Shown here one piece after another: positions 40,021 through 49,652 of a DNA stretch of 64,000 bases. Location of the stretch: contig JACSZT010000008.1 in assembly GCA_014332815.1 (NCBI GenBank), positions 56,888 through 120,887 of the forward strand. Reading direction: 5' to 3'. Source of the stretch: Weissella confusa. Its GTDB lineage: Bacteria; Bacillota; Bacilli; Lactobacillales; Lactobacillaceae. Below the pieces are notes generated by a model, which was not told where the DNA came from, searched no databases, and saw only the letters and a list, made by a program, of their open reading frames with translations. The translations under genes and the position numbers were made by a program. Position 1 is the stretch's first letter. Every line of letters starts with the position of its first letter.

Positions 40021-42282
40021 ATGACCAAGCGCATTTACGAATTGGCGAAGGAATTGAATGTTTCATCAAAGGACTTGGTGTCAGCAGCTGAAAAGGCTGG
40101 TATGGACGTTAAGAACCACATGTCAACGATTGACGATAACGCTGTGAAGACGTTGACGAACGCTGTAAAGCCAGCTGCTAAGCCAGCGCCAAAGGCCGAA
40201 AAGAAGGCTGAGGCACCTAAGAAGCCTGCGCAAAACGCGCAAGCTGCTCCTAAGGCTGCACAAAACAACGGTGGTAACAACCAAAACCGTAACAACAACC
40301 AAGGAAACCAAAACCGTTCAAACAACAACGGTAACGGTAACCAAGGTGGTAACCGTAACAACAATAACAACCGCAACAACAACCGCGGTGGTAACAACAA
40401 CGGTCGCCCAAACAACAACTGGAACGGTAACAACCGTAACAACAAGAAGGGCAAGAAGGGGCCAGGACGTAACCGTAACAACGAGAACCGTCCAGCACCT
40501 ACTGTACGTAAGGACCAACCATTGCCAGAGACTTTGGTTTACTCAGTTGGTATGAACGTACAAGATATTGCTAAGTTGATTCACCGTGATGCAACGGAAA
40601 TCATCAAGAAGTTGTTCATGTTGGGTGTAATGGTTAACCAAAACCAATCATTGGATGCTGACACAATCGAAATCTTGGCTGCCGACTACGGTATTGAAGC
40701 TGAGCAAAAGGTTGAAGTCGACATCGCCGACATCGACAAGTTCTTCGAAGAAGAGCAAGAGAACACTGAAAACTTGGCACCACGCGCCCCAGTCGTTACG
40801 ATCATGGGACACGTTGACCACGGTAAGACGACCTTGCTTGACTACTTGCGTAACTCACACGTTACGGAAGGCGAAGCTGGTGGAATCACGCAACACATCG
40901 GTGCTTACCAAGTTAAGACTGATGAAGGTCGTGTGATTACGTTCTTGGACACGCCTGGACACGCGGCCTTTACGGCTATGCGTGCGCGTGGAGCTGATAT
41001 CACTGATATCACGATCTTGGTTGTGGCTGCCGATGACGGTGTTATGCCACAAACAATCGAAGCTATTAACCACGCCAAGGCTGCTGGAACGCCAATCATC
41101 GTTGCGGTTAACAAGATTGATAAGCCTGGTGCAAACCCAGAAAACGTTATCAACCAATTGATGCAATACGAGTTGATTCCAGAAGAGTACGGTGGTGACA
41201 CCATCTTCGTTAACATCTCAGCTAAGTTTGGACAAAACATCGACGAATTGTTGGAGATGATCTTGTTGACGGCTGATGTGATGGACTTGCAAGCTAACCC
41301 TGACCAACGTGCCGCTGGTTCAGTTATCGAAGCTCGTTTGGACAAGGGTCGTGGAACGATTGCCACGGTCTTGGTTCAACAAGGAACGATGCGCGTCGGT
41401 GACCCAATTGTTGTGGGTAACACTTACGGACGTGTGCGTACGATGACGAACGACCGCGGTCGTCGTGTGAAGGAAGCTGTTCCTTCAACACCAGTTGAAA
41501 TTACTGGTTTGAACGATGTGCCATCAGCTGGTGACCGTTTCGTTGTCTTTGAAGACGAAAAGACGGCCCGTGCTTCTGGTGAAGAGCGTGCAAAGCGTGC
41601 TTTGATTGCCGAGCGTAACCGTAACAACGTTGTTTCAGTTTCAGACTTGTTTAACAAGATGGCTGAAAAGCAAATGAAGTCAGTGCCTGTTATCATCAAG
41701 GCCGACGTGCAAGGTTCTGTTGAAGCCTTGGCTGGTTCATTCCGTAAGATCGACGTTGACGGTGTTAAGGTTGATATCTTGCACACGGCCGTTGGTGCGA
41801 TTAACGAATCTGACGTAACGTTGGCTGAAGCATCTGGTGCTATCATCATCGGATTTAACGTTCGTCCTACACCACAAGCTAAGCAACAAGCTGATGCTGA
41901 TAAGGTTGATATTCGTTTGCACAACGTTATCTATAACGCTATCGACGAAATCGAAGCTGCAATGAAGGGTCAATTGGATCCAGAATTCCGCGAAGAAATC
42001 GTTGGTACGGCTGACGTTCGTGAATTGTTCAAGGTTTCAAAGATCGGTACTATCGTTGGTGGAATGGTCACGTCAGGAAAGATTACGCGTAACTCATCAG
42101 TTCGCTTGATCCGTGACGGTATCGTTATCTACGATGGTAAGTTGGCTTCATTGCGTCGCTTTAAGGATGACGTTAAGGAAGTTAAGAACGGTTACGACTT
42201 CGGTTTGACGATTGAAAACTACAACGACGAGAAGATTGGTGACGTGATCGAAGCCTACGAAATGGTTGAGATTCCTCGCTAA
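40021..42282 (+). CDS. infB: translation initiation factor IF-2
   Basis: A 753-residue IF-2 that loads fMet-tRNA on the 30S subunit. The N-terminal IF2_N helix ([27 protein letters not shown]) is followed by an Ala/Lys segment, then a long Asn/Gly/Arg-rich low-complexity linker (about residues 80-155). The G domain follows with [21 protein letters not shown] and NKIDKPG, then domains II-IV. GGGAGGATGACAC precedes the ATG. Codon use is very biased toward optimal codons, fitting high expression. Confidence 0.97.
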   Translation: MTKRIYELAKELNVSSKDLVSAAEKAGMDVKNHMSTIDDNAVKTLTNAVKPAAKPAPKAEKKAEAPKKPAQNAQAAPKAAQNNGGNNQNRNNNQGNQNRSNNNGNGNQGGNRNNNNNRNNNRGGNNNGRPNNNWNGNNRNNKKGKKGPGRNRNNENRPAPTVRKDQPLPETLVYSVGMNVQDIAKLIHRDATEIIKKLFMLGVMVNQNQSLDADTIEILAADYGIEAEQKVEVDIADIDKFFEEEQENTENLAPRAPVVTIMGHVDHGKTTLLDYLRNSHVTEGEAGGITQHIGAYQVKTDEGRVITFLDTPGHAAFTAMRARGADITDITILVVAADDGVMPQTIEAINHAKAAGTPIIVAVNKIDKPGANPENVINQLMQYELIPEEYGGDTIFVNISAKFGQNIDELLEMILLTADVMDLQANPDQRAAGSVIEARLDKGRGTIATVLVQQGTMRVGDPIVVGNTYGRVRTMTNDRGRRVKEAVPSTPVEITGLNDVPSAGDRFVVFEDEKTARASGEERAKRALIAERNRNNVVSVSDLFNKMAEKQMKSVPVIIKADVQGSVEALAGSFRKIDVDGVKVDILHTAVGAINESDVTLAEASGAIIIGFNVRPTPQAKQQADADKVDIRLHNVIYNAIDEIEAAMKGQLDPEFREEIVGTADVRELFKVSKIGTIVGGMVTSGKITRNSSVRLIRDGIVIYDGKLASLRRFKDDVKEVKNGYDFGLTIENYNDEKIGDVIEAYEMVEIPR

Positions 42283-42308
42283 TTCCCTCAGGAAATGGAG
42301 AGCTAAGA

Positions 42309-42665
42309 ATGGCACAACAAAATTTCCGTGTTGGACGTCTTGAACAAGAAATCCAACGTGAAGTGAACGATTTGTTGCTTAAGCGCATCCGCGACCCACG
42401 TGTTGAAGGTGTGACTGTTACTGGTGTTGAAGTTACCGGTGACTTGCAACAAGCAAAGATTTACTACAGTGTCTTGTCTGAGTTGGCATCTGTTAATCAA
42501 AAGGCAGCTGCTGGTTTGGAAGCTGCAACTGGCTTGATTCGTAAGGAGTTGGGTTCACGTTTGCAAATCTACAAGACGCCAGAATTGAAGTTCGTTAAGG
42601 ACGAATCTGTCCAATATGGTAACAAGATTGATGATTTGATTCGTCAATTGCACCAAAACGACTAA
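42309..42665 (+). CDS. rbfA: 30S ribosome-binding factor A
   Basis: A 118-residue KH-like RbfA: FRVGRLEQEIQREVNDLLLKRIRDPRVEGVTVTGVEVTGDLQQAKIYYSVL, then the C-terminal KELGSRLQIYKTPELKFVKD. It helps process and mature the 16S rRNA 5' end in the small subunit. ATGGAGAGC precedes the ATG. It is the last gene of the rimP operon, closed by a modest hairpin. Confidence 0.96.
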   Translation: MAQQNFRVGRLEQEIQREVNDLLLKRIRDPRVEGVTVTGVEVTGDLQQAKIYYSVLSELASVNQKAAAGLEAATGLIRKELGSRLQIYKTPELKFVKDESVQYGNKIDDLIRQLHQND

Positions 42666-42675
42666 TATTTAGAGA

Positions 42676-42704
42676 ATGGCGACCTGTGATGGGTCGCTAT
42701 TTTC
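42676..42704 (+). terminator. weak terminator after rbfA
   Basis: ATGGCGACC / GGTCGCTAT, 9 bp with one G-U, followed by only four T, so readthrough into truB is likely. Confidence 0.6.
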
Positions 42705-42738
42705 ATACATATACTAAATGAGAATTGAGGACTGAATC

Positions 42739-43650
42739 ATGGATGGTATTTTGCCAGTTTACAAAGAGACCGGAATGACGTCACACGATGTGGTGTTTAA
42801 GCTCCGCAAGATTTTGCACATGAAGAAGATTGGGCACGCAGGTACGCTTGACCCCTCTGTTGATGGTGTTTTGCCAGTAGCTTTGGGTAAGGCAACGAAA
42901 ACAATCGAATTTCTGCAAGAGTCAGGTAAGATTTACACTGGTGAAGTGACATTTGGCTTTGCGACAACCACAGAAGACTTGGATGGTGAAGTGGTTGAAT
43001 CACAACCATTGACGCGTCCGTTCACCGATGAAGAAATTGCTGATGCAATGGCTAAGCTAACGGGTGACATTATTCAAATTCCACCAATGTTTTCTGCAGT
43101 TAAGGTGAATGGTAAACGTCTTTATGAGTATGCACGTGCCGGTGAAACGGTTGAGCGACCAGAACGTCATGCGATTATCTATCGTTTCGAACGCACTTCT
43201 GATACGACATTCGATGCGGAGAATGGGACGCAAAAGTTTACGTTTGTGGCTGAAGTTTCTAAGGGAACTTATATCCGCACGTTGGCCGTTGATTTGGGTA
43301 AGACGTTGGGCGTGCCAGCGGTTATGAGTCAATTAACACGTCAAAAGGCGGGTGGCTATGACTTGTCACAAGCCCACAGTTTGGCCGACATCCAAGCAAT
43401 GATGGACGAAACTGGTAATGTAGATGCTTGGTTACAACCATTGGGTAGCGCAGTTGCTCATTATCCACATGTGGCAATCACTGATGAACAATGGGCAAAG
43501 GTAAAGAATGGTATCGGATTGCCAAAGGATGTGCATGAACCAATTGATGAGAAGATTGTGATTACCCACGATGGTGATGTGAAATCAGTCTTTGAATGGC
43601 GTGAGGATAAGGGGCAATACCGCCCATTCCGAACATTTTCAATTGAATAA
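42739..43650 (+). CDS. truB: tRNA pseudouridine(55) synthase
   Basis: A 303-residue TruB that forms pseudouridine 55 in the T-arm of tRNAs. The catalytic motif is HAGTLDPSVDGVLPVALGKATK; GKIYTGEVTFGFATTTEDLDG, PPMFSAVKVNGKRLYEYAR and GTYIRTLAVDLG also match. The C-terminal PUA-like extension ends with a short basic tail. TTGAGGAC lies upstream. It lies immediately after the infB-rbfA operon, as is common. Confidence 0.95.
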   Translation: MDGILPVYKETGMTSHDVVFKLRKILHMKKIGHAGTLDPSVDGVLPVALGKATKTIEFLQESGKIYTGEVTFGFATTTEDLDGEVVESQPLTRPFTDEEIADAMAKLTGDIIQIPPMFSAVKVNGKRLYEYARAGETVERPERHAIIYRFERTSDTTFDAENGTQKFTFVAEVSKGTYIRTLAVDLGKTLGVPAVMSQLTRQKAGGYDLSQAHSLADIQAMMDETGNVDAWLQPLGSAVAHYPHVAITDEQWAKVKNGIGLPKDVHEPIDEKIVITHDGDVKSVFEWREDKGQYRPFRTFSIE

Positions 43651-43656
43651 TCTTTT

Positions 43657-43691
43657 AACGAGTTCACGTTTTTTACGCGGACTCGTTTTTT
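43657..43691 (+). terminator. intrinsic terminator after truB
   Basis: AACGAGT / ACTCGTT with inner partial pairing, then TTTTTT. Confidence 0.7.
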
Positions 43692-43776
43692 GTGTAGGAT
43701 AAGGGCTCATGTTAAAAATATTCATATTTAGCCAGTATTCTACTTGTAAGAATAATTGATATTATTGGGGGATAAT

Positions 43777-45000
43777 ATGATGGAAAAGACAAAAGTTGTC
43801 ATTTTGGGGGCTGGTTATGCCGGCTTGATGGCGTTGCGTCAGTTGCAAAAGCGTGGCGACGCCTCATTTTTGGAGATTACGCTAGTTGATCGCAACCCAT
43901 ACCACTACGAAGCAACAGACTTGCATGAAGTTGCAGCAGGTGCATTGGATGCCGACCGAATCACGTATCCAATTGATCATGTTGTTGATGATAAGATGAC
44001 GTATTTTGTGGAAGATACGGTGACGAAAATCGATAAGCAAGCACGTCGGGTTGAATTGGCTAATCATGATGCATTGTCATATGATTACTTGATTGTTGGG
44101 CTGGGATTCGAGTCAGAAGATTTCGGTATTCCAGGCGTGCAAGAAAACGCGTTGGCAATGGATTCAGTTGAATCAGCACAGCGTATTTATCAACATATTG
44201 AAGACGAAATGCATGCTTACCGCGAAGACAACGACCCACGCCACTTGCACATTGTGGTAGCCGGAGCTGGCTTTACAGGTGTTGAATTGTTGGGAGCATT
44301 GTCTGAGCAACGAGATAAGTATGCTGAAATTGCGGGGGCTGCGCCAAACCAAATTCAAATTATGGCGGTTGACGGTGCCCAACGTCCGTTGAGTGTCTTC
44401 TCAGAAAAGTTGGTTAACTACGGAATTGACGTTTTGCGTGGACGCGGGGCAGTAATTGAGTCTGGTAAGGGGATCGACTCCGTTGAACCGGGTGTGTTGA
44501 AGTACTCAGATCGTCAAACGGGTGTGCCAGGCGAAGTGGTCGCTGGCACGATGATCTGGACGACTGGTGTCCGTGGTTCACACGTGATGGCTGATTCGGG
44601 TTACACGGGAAAGCGAAACCGTAATTCAGTGAACCGTTACTTGCAAGATCCGGAAGACAGTCATGTTTACTTGGTCGGTGACGTCGCCGTAGCGATTGAT
44701 CCAGAGAGTGAGCAACTATTGCCAACGACAGCCCAATTGGCCTTGGTGATGGGTGAAATTGCCGCAAAGAACGTGATTGCAGACATTACGGATTACGAAT
44801 TGACGGAGTTTAGTTACAAGTCATTGGGAACGGTTTGCTCAATTGGTAATACCAGCGCCATTGGTGTCGTAGGTACTGATCACGAGGTCAAGGGATACCC
44901 AGCTTCAATGTTGAAGAAGGTTATCATGAACAAGTCGTTGATGGAAACGGGTGGGATGAAGGAAGTCCTATCAAAGGGTCGTTTTGATTTGTATCACTAA
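43777..45000 (+). CDS. ndh: type II NADH dehydrogenase (NDH-2)
   Basis: A 407-residue monotopic flavoprotein that passes electrons from NADH to quinone without proton pumping. Two dinucleotide-binding folds are visible: VVILGAGYAGLMALRQL near the N terminus (FAD) and HIVVAGAGFTGVELLGAL (NADH). GDVAVAIDPESEQLLPTTAQLAL is the conserved FAD-pyrophosphate/isoalloxazine segment. The start at 43777 follows GGGGG by 5 bases. Together with dld and lox it points to oxygen- or quinone-linked redox balancing. Confidence 0.9.
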   Translation: MMEKTKVVILGAGYAGLMALRQLQKRGDASFLEITLVDRNPYHYEATDLHEVAAGALDADRITYPIDHVVDDKMTYFVEDTVTKIDKQARRVELANHDALSYDYLIVGLGFESEDFGIPGVQENALAMDSVESAQRIYQHIEDEMHAYREDNDPRHLHIVVAGAGFTGVELLGALSEQRDKYAEIAGAAPNQIQIMAVDGAQRPLSVFSEKLVNYGIDVLRGRGAVIESGKGIDSVEPGVLKYSDRQTGVPGEVVAGTMIWTTGVRGSHVMADSGYTGKRNRNSVNRYLQDPEDSHVYLVGDVAVAIDPESEQLLPTTAQLALVMGEIAAKNVIADITDYELTEFSYKSLGTVCSIGNTSAIGVVGTDHEVKGYPASMLKKVIMNKSLMETGGMKEVLSKGRFDLYH

Positions 45001-45008
45001 AGATGTGT

Positions 45009-45045
45009 AAAGAACTAACTTAGTGCGCTAGGTTAGTTCTTTTTG
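45009..45045 (+). terminator. intrinsic terminator after ndh
   Basis: AAAGAACTAAC / GTTAGTTCTTT, 11-bp perfect stem, 12-base loop, then T run. Confidence 0.8.
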
Positions 45046-45083
45046 TTTGCTTATTATTTGTGCGTGATTTACAATTTAACTAA

Positions 45084-45097
45084 TGAAAGCGCTGTCA
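45084..45097. promoter_or_regulatory. perfect cre box before EIIB-like gene
   Basis: TGAAAGCGCTGTCA matches TGWAANCGNTNWCA at all defined positions. It lies 51 bases upstream of the EIIB-like start, in the expected promoter region, predicting CcpA repression. Confidence 0.7.
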
Positions 45098-45148
45098 TTA
45101 TATGGTGCTTAGGCAATATAGAGAAGATAAGAATTTGGGGCAATGATT

Positions 45149-45463
45149 ATGACGAAGCATATTGTATTGGTTGACGCAGCGGGTATGTCGATTTCAATGT
45201 TGGCTAACAAGATGAATGATGCAGCTGAAAAGGATGGCTTGGATGTCTCAACAGTTGGTGTTGCTGACATGGTTGCTCGTGACCAAATTGCCAAGGATCA
45301 ACCAATCGTGATTATGATTGCACCACAAGTGAAGTACATGCACGCTCGTTATGAGGAAGAGTACGGGGCTGATTACCCAGTGGTAGATATCAATATGATG
45401 GATTACGGCATGATGAAGGGTGAAGCTATTCTACAGGCAGCCCTTGCTTCAGAACGTAACTAA
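45149..45463 (+). CDS. PTS EIIB-like protein (lactose/cellobiose fold) with Asp in place of catalytic Cys
   Basis: A 104-residue protein with the fold and length of PTS EIIB of the lactose/cellobiose class. In true EIIB the P-loop reads CxxGMSTSxL with a phosphorylated Cys; here it is VDAAGMSISML with Asp9 at the Cys position (GAC, needing two base changes from TGT/TGC). No EIIA or EIIC gene is adjacent. It therefore cannot be a normal phosphotransfer subunit. A perfect cre box lies upstream. Start at 45149 gives TTGGGG correct spacing; ATG 45143 is too close. It may be a regulatory or interaction protein that mimics phospho-EIIB. Confidence 0.85.
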   Translation: MTKHIVLVDAAGMSISMLANKMNDAAEKDGLDVSTVGVADMVARDQIAKDQPIVIMIAPQVKYMHARYEEEYGADYPVVDINMMDYGMMKGEAILQAALASERN

Positions 45464-45486
45464 GACAATAATGTGACCATTTTATG

Positions 45487-45512
45487 AACGTCCGCATTTA
45501 GTGGGCGTTTTT
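45487..45512 (+). terminator. intrinsic terminator
   Basis: AACGTCCGC / GTGGGCGTT, 9 bp with two G-U pairs, then TTTT. Ends the EIIB-like unit. Confidence 0.7.
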
Positions 45513-45556
45513 CTGTATACTTAGCTTATGCAAAAATGCATAAGGAGTATAGGTAT

Positions 45557-46702
45557 ATGGGTAAGAAATTAAAGGTAGCTGGAATTGTTATCTTGGCACT
45601 GATGGGCATCAGTGCGTTTAGTGGTGGTTCAGATAGTGAATCAGCTGATACGACATCATCTTCATCGGTAACGTCGCATAAAGTTGTAAAGAAGTCATCT
45701 TCAAGTTCTTCGTCAAAGAAGTCTTCATCTTCGGCAGCGTCGACTGAAAAGTCGTCTTCAGTTGCGAGTTCAACGAGTAAATCTGAAGCAAGTGATGCTA
45801 CCAAGGGGTTGGCAAAGGCTGATGATCATGGTTTAACAGGTGCGGTGCAACAACCATTAGCGTATGCAACATCACGCCAAATGGTGATGCAACCACTCGA
45901 TCATTGGCGTCGTGCAGTTGATAGCCACATTCAATTGTCAAACGATGAAGAGCCAACAGCGAAGCGTGCGCCAAGATTGTCATACAATCCAGCCGGTTGG
46001 CACAATTACAAGATGTATTATGGGGATGGTGCAAAGAGTGCTTGGTTAATGGCTCGTGGTCACTTGGTTGGTTACCAATTTTCAGGGCTGAACGATGAGC
46101 CCCGTAACTTGGTACCAGAGACAGCCTGGATGAATTCAGGCAACTATTCTGGTATGGATCAAGGTAACTCAGATAGTATGTTGTACTATGAGAATCAACT
46201 GGACAACTGGTTGGCCTTGCACCCAAATTACCGTTTGGATTATCAAGTAACACCGTTGTATTCAGGTGACGAATTGTTGCCACGTGAGGTGCGTTTAGCA
46301 TATGTGGGTTATGACCAAAACGGTCAAACGATTGAAATTCGTTTCGGCTCACAACACGAGACAAGTGGTAATGGTGGTGCAACTGTCGTGTATCTTGCCA
46401 ATGTCAGTCCAAACGCAACGATTGATTATGCGACAGGAATGGCAACCGGTACAGTCGAAAAGGCAGCCGCACCGGTTGCAGCTGCACCAGTCGTCGAATC
46501 AACACAACCTGAAGCACAACCTACGCAACAGCAAGAAGCAGGGCAGGGCGACCGTATGGTTTATGTGACGGGAGGCGGTACGAGTAAGGTTTACTGGTAC
46601 GGTACTGGGAGCATGCCATCAAATACGAACCTGAATAATGTGGTGCAAATGACAGAAAACGAAGCAATTCAAGCTGGTAAGCGCCACAGTTTGACAGAAT
46701 AA
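45557..46702 (+). CDS. DNA/RNA non-specific endonuclease, cell-surface anchored
   Basis: A 381-residue protein. The N terminus is a signal anchor (LKVAGIVILALMGISAF) followed by a Ser/Lys-rich linker (about residues 32-85). The nuclease domain (about 90-310) resembles the EndA/NUC beta-beta-alpha-metal family: ARGHLVGYQFSGLNDEPRNLVPETAWMN, with His169 and the conserved Asn residues, but Ala166 at the position of Asp in the DRGH motif. A Pro/Ala/Gln linker leads to a C-terminal VYVTGGGTSKVYWYGTG domain. EndA-type nucleases degrade extracellular DNA or act in competence. AAGGAG lies 9 bases before ATG 45557. Confidence 0.85.
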   Translation: MGKKLKVAGIVILALMGISAFSGGSDSESADTTSSSSVTSHKVVKKSSSSSSSKKSSSSAASTEKSSSVASSTSKSEASDATKGLAKADDHGLTGAVQQPLAYATSRQMVMQPLDHWRRAVDSHIQLSNDEEPTAKRAPRLSYNPAGWHNYKMYYGDGAKSAWLMARGHLVGYQFSGLNDEPRNLVPETAWMNSGNYSGMDQGNSDSMLYYENQLDNWLALHPNYRLDYQVTPLYSGDELLPREVRLAYVGYDQNGQTIEIRFGSQHETSGNGGATVVYLANVSPNATIDYATGMATGTVEKAAAPVAAAPVVESTQPEAQPTQQQEAGQGDRMVYVTGGGTSKVYWYGTGSMPSNTNLNNVVQMTENEAIQAGKRHSLTE

Positions 46703-46756
46703 TAAATAAACGTTCATTCATTTATAAATGGCGTTAAATCAAGACTAATCCTGACT

Positions 46757-46780
46757 AAACCCCGCCTAGTGCGGGGTTTT
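46757..46780. terminator. bidirectional-type terminator
   Basis: AAACCCCGC / GCGGGGTTT, 9-bp GC-rich stem with 5-base loop, T-run of four. Ends the nuclease gene just before ribF. Confidence 0.8.
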
Positions 46781-46827
46781 ATGGTATGATAAGGGCATTG
46801 AAATTTTTGGATGTGAGGGCAGTTGAA

Positions 46828-47769
46828 ATGGAAGTTATGACATTACATCACCCATTTGATAATGAGAAAATCGCTGATGAGCCAGTTGTGTTGGCAATGG
46901 GATTTTTTGATGGCGTTCATGCTGGCCACCGTGCGGTTATCGAGCGCGCGCAAGTTGAAGCACAACGTCGTGGGGTGAAGTTGGCGGTGCTGACTTATGA
47001 TCAACATGCGTCAATCGTGTTTAAGACACATGATGCCCCACTCACTTATTTAACAACTTTGCCACGCAAGCTTGAGTTGTTAGCGTCACTTGGGGTGGAT
47101 ATCGCGTACGTTGTGAACTTTACATCGGCGTTAGCTAAGGTAGCCCCACAAGATTTTGTTGATCAATACATGGTTGGGTTGCATGCCCAAGCAGTGGTAG
47201 CTGGTTTTGACCACACTTATGGTGCTCGTGACGCAGCAGCTGATATGGCTCACTTGCCAGCGTATGCACAAGGACGTTTTGATGTGATCGAGGTTGCCCG
47301 CGTTGATGTGGATGGCGAAGAAGGTGCTTCAACCCGCGCACGTCAATTAGTTGATACTGGGCGTGTGGACGAATTGAACGTTCTTCTGACACAACCATAC
47401 GAAACGACGGGGGTTGTCGTTCACGGGGAAGCGCGTGGACGCGAAATGGGCTATCCAACAGCCAATATCGAGACAACGCCTGGTGAGCGCCTGCCAGGTG
47501 TGGGGGTTTACACGGTTGAACTACAAGTTGGCAATCAATGGTATGGTGGCATGGCTTCAATTGGCTATAATGTCACGTTTGGTGAAAACCGTCCTAAGAC
47601 CGTTGAAATTAACTTGTTTGATTTTGCAACTGAAATCTATGGTGAACATGTTAAAGTTCGTTGGCACCACTATATTCGTGGCGAGATGAAGTTTGATGGC
47701 ATGGCTGGTCTAATTGCTAAGCTAGCAGATGATGAATCTGTCTCACGTCGCTTTTTAGCAGAACGTTAA
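46828..47769 (+). CDS. ribF: bifunctional riboflavin kinase / FAD synthetase
   Basis: A 313-residue RibF making FMN and FAD from riboflavin. The N-terminal adenylyltransferase domain has MGFFDGVHAGHRAVI (about 24-38) and the C-terminal kinase domain has GVVVHGEARGREMGYPTANIE and GVYTVELQVG, plus MASIGYNVTFG. GAGGG lies about 10 bases before ATG 46828; ATG 46837 is an alternative. It supplies flavin cofactors for dld, lox and ndh in this window. Next gene rqcH follows by 24 bases. Confidence 0.93.
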   Translation: MEVMTLHHPFDNEKIADEPVVLAMGFFDGVHAGHRAVIERAQVEAQRRGVKLAVLTYDQHASIVFKTHDAPLTYLTTLPRKLELLASLGVDIAYVVNFTSALAKVAPQDFVDQYMVGLHAQAVVAGFDHTYGARDAAADMAHLPAYAQGRFDVIEVARVDVDGEEGASTRARQLVDTGRVDELNVLLTQPYETTGVVVHGEARGREMGYPTANIETTPGERLPGVGVYTVELQVGNQWYGGMASIGYNVTFGENRPKTVEINLFDFATEIYGEHVKVRWHHYIRGEMKFDGMAGLIAKLADDESVSRRFLAER

Positions 47770-47793
47770 TCGAAAAAAGAAAGGGGACAAATC

Positions 47794-49506
47794 ATGTCTT
47801 TTGATGGTCTCTTTACGCACGCAATGGTGCGAGAGTTGAATGAAACATTGGCTGGTGGTCGCATTATGAAGATTCACCAACCTTATCCAAATGAAATTTT
47901 CTTGGTGATTCGTAATAATCGTACGAATTATCCAGTCCTTTTGAGTGCGCACCCTTCATTTGCGCGCGCCCAAATTTCACGTATTAAGTACACTAACCCA
48001 CAAACTGCGCCTAACTTTGCCATGATGCTTCGCAAGCACTTGGAAGGTGCGCAATTGTTGCGCGTTGAACAAGTTGCGAACGACCGTATGATTAAGTTCA
48101 CGACGTCAGGACGCAATGAATTGGGTGATGAAGAGAAGACATCTTTGATTCTTGAAATGATGGGTCGCCACTCAAACTTGTTCTTAATTGATGATCCAAC
48201 ACAACGCATTTTGGATTTGATTAAGCACGTCCCGGCAGACCAAAACCGTGTCCGTACGTTGATGCCAGGTGGTACGTATGTCATGCCACCTAAGCAAGAT
48301 GTGGTGAACCCATATGAGACGTTGGATGGCTTGGCAAATTTGATTTTGGATAACCCGGATGTGTCTGATTTAGCTAAGGGAATTCAACACACGTTCCAAG
48401 GATTCGCCCGTGATTCAGCGATGGAATTAGCAACTGTTTTGCAACAAGATGGCGATGCGATGAAGTTGGCACAAGATTGGTTTGCTCACTTTGATAAGCC
48501 AGCGCCACGTTTGATTTCAACTGAGAAGGGTGTTGATTTCGCACCATTCGATTGGATGACGTTAGCTGGTAACATTGTGGAATATCCAACGCTTAGTGAA
48601 ATGTTGGACGGTTACTTTGCTGAGAAGTCAGAGCGTGACCGTGTGCAACAGCAAGCAGCGGTTGTGTTGCGTGTGGTTCGTAATGAGTTGAAGAAGAACA
48701 AGACGAAAATTAAGAAGCAACAAGCCGAATTGGATGCAGCCGATAACGCTGATGAATTCAAGATTAAGGGTGAGTTGTTGACGACATACATGCACCAAAT
48801 TGAGCGTGGTATGACGTCAATTGAGTTGCCAAACTATTATGACGACAACAAGCCTTTGAAGATTGCGTTGTCTAACCAAATCGGTCCATCTCAGAATGCG
48901 CAAAAGTACTTTACACGCTACAACAAGTTGAAGACGTCTGTTAAGTACCTAAATGAACAAATTGTGATGGCACAAGAAGAAGTGGATTACTTTGAGAACT
49001 TGTTAGCCCAAATCGATATTGCATCACCAAAGGATATCGAGGAAATTCGCCAAGAATTGATTCAAGAAGGTTACATGCGTGTGCAAAGCAAGAAGAAGCA
49101 AAAGCCACAAGTAAGTCAACCTGAGAAGTTCTATGCCACGGATGGCACGCTGATTGAAGTTGGTAAGAACAACTTGCAAAACGAACGCTTGTCTATGAAG
49201 ACAGCGGCAAAGTCTGATATCTGGTTGCACACCAAGGATATTCCTGGTTCCCACGTGATTATTCACGACGCTGAACCTTCTGAGGAAACGTTGCTTGAGG
49301 GTGCAATGTTAGCGGCCTTTTTCTCAAAGGCCCGTGATTCAGCCAATGTACCGGTCGATTACTTACCGGTTCGTCGTTTGCGTAAGCCAAATGGCTCAAA
49401 GCCTGGTTTTGTTATTTTTGAAGGTCAAACAACGATGGCGGTGACGCCGGACTTTGCGATGGTTCAAAAGCTACGTCAAAACAAGCCGACGCAAGCCCAA
49501 AATTAA
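47794..49506 (+). CDS. rqcH: NFACT family protein RqcH (Rqc2 homologue)
   Basis: A 570-residue NFACT protein, formerly annotated as fibronectin-binding protein. N-terminal NFACT-N (MSFDGLFTHAMVRELNETLAGGRIMKIHQPYPNEI) is followed by coiled-coil helices around residues 290-430 and the NFACT-R domain with KTAAKSDIWLHTKDIPGSHVII. In Bacillus RqcH recruits tRNA-Ala to stalled large subunits for alanine tailing. AAAGGGGACAAATC lies before the ATG. Operon with ribF by a 24-base gap. Length is typical. Confidence 0.93.
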   Translation: MSFDGLFTHAMVRELNETLAGGRIMKIHQPYPNEIFLVIRNNRTNYPVLLSAHPSFARAQISRIKYTNPQTAPNFAMMLRKHLEGAQLLRVEQVANDRMIKFTTSGRNELGDEEKTSLILEMMGRHSNLFLIDDPTQRILDLIKHVPADQNRVRTLMPGGTYVMPPKQDVVNPYETLDGLANLILDNPDVSDLAKGIQHTFQGFARDSAMELATVLQQDGDAMKLAQDWFAHFDKPAPRLISTEKGVDFAPFDWMTLAGNIVEYPTLSEMLDGYFAEKSERDRVQQQAAVVLRVVRNELKKNKTKIKKQQAELDAADNADEFKIKGELLTTYMHQIERGMTSIELPNYYDDNKPLKIALSNQIGPSQNAQKYFTRYNKLKTSVKYLNEQIVMAQEEVDYFENLLAQIDIASPKDIEEIRQELIQEGYMRVQSKKKQKPQVSQPEKFYATDGTLIEVGKNNLQNERLSMKTAAKSDIWLHTKDIPGSHVIIHDAEPSEETLLEGAMLAAFFSKARDSANVPVDYLPVRRLRKPNGSKPGFVIFEGQTTMAVTPDFAMVQKLRQNKPTQAQN

Positions 49507-49522
49507 AATAGTCCATCATCAG

Positions 49523-49551
49523 AGGTCGGATTCGTTGTAATCCGGCCTTTT
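49523..49551 (+). terminator. intrinsic terminator after rqcH
   Basis: AGGTCGGATT / AATCCGGCCT, 10 bp with one G-U, then TTTT. Confidence 0.75.
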
Positions 49552-49652
49552 ATTGTCTAGCAAACATTAAGGGTCTCTTAACCAGGAATGCAAATCTGTA
49601 ATCGTTGTCCCATTTTTAGTAAAATAGGAATTAGAATACAGGAGGGTGCGTC

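Noticed and set aside
40035..40555. Several long overlapping frames on both strands in the infB N-terminal region
   Set aside because: They arise from the AAC/GGT-rich repeat and give Val/Thr- or Leu/Arg-rich nonsense; infB is clearly the real gene.
45798..46382. 194-codon minus-strand frame opposite the nuclease
   Set aside because: His/Ser/Leu-rich mirror translation without start signals.
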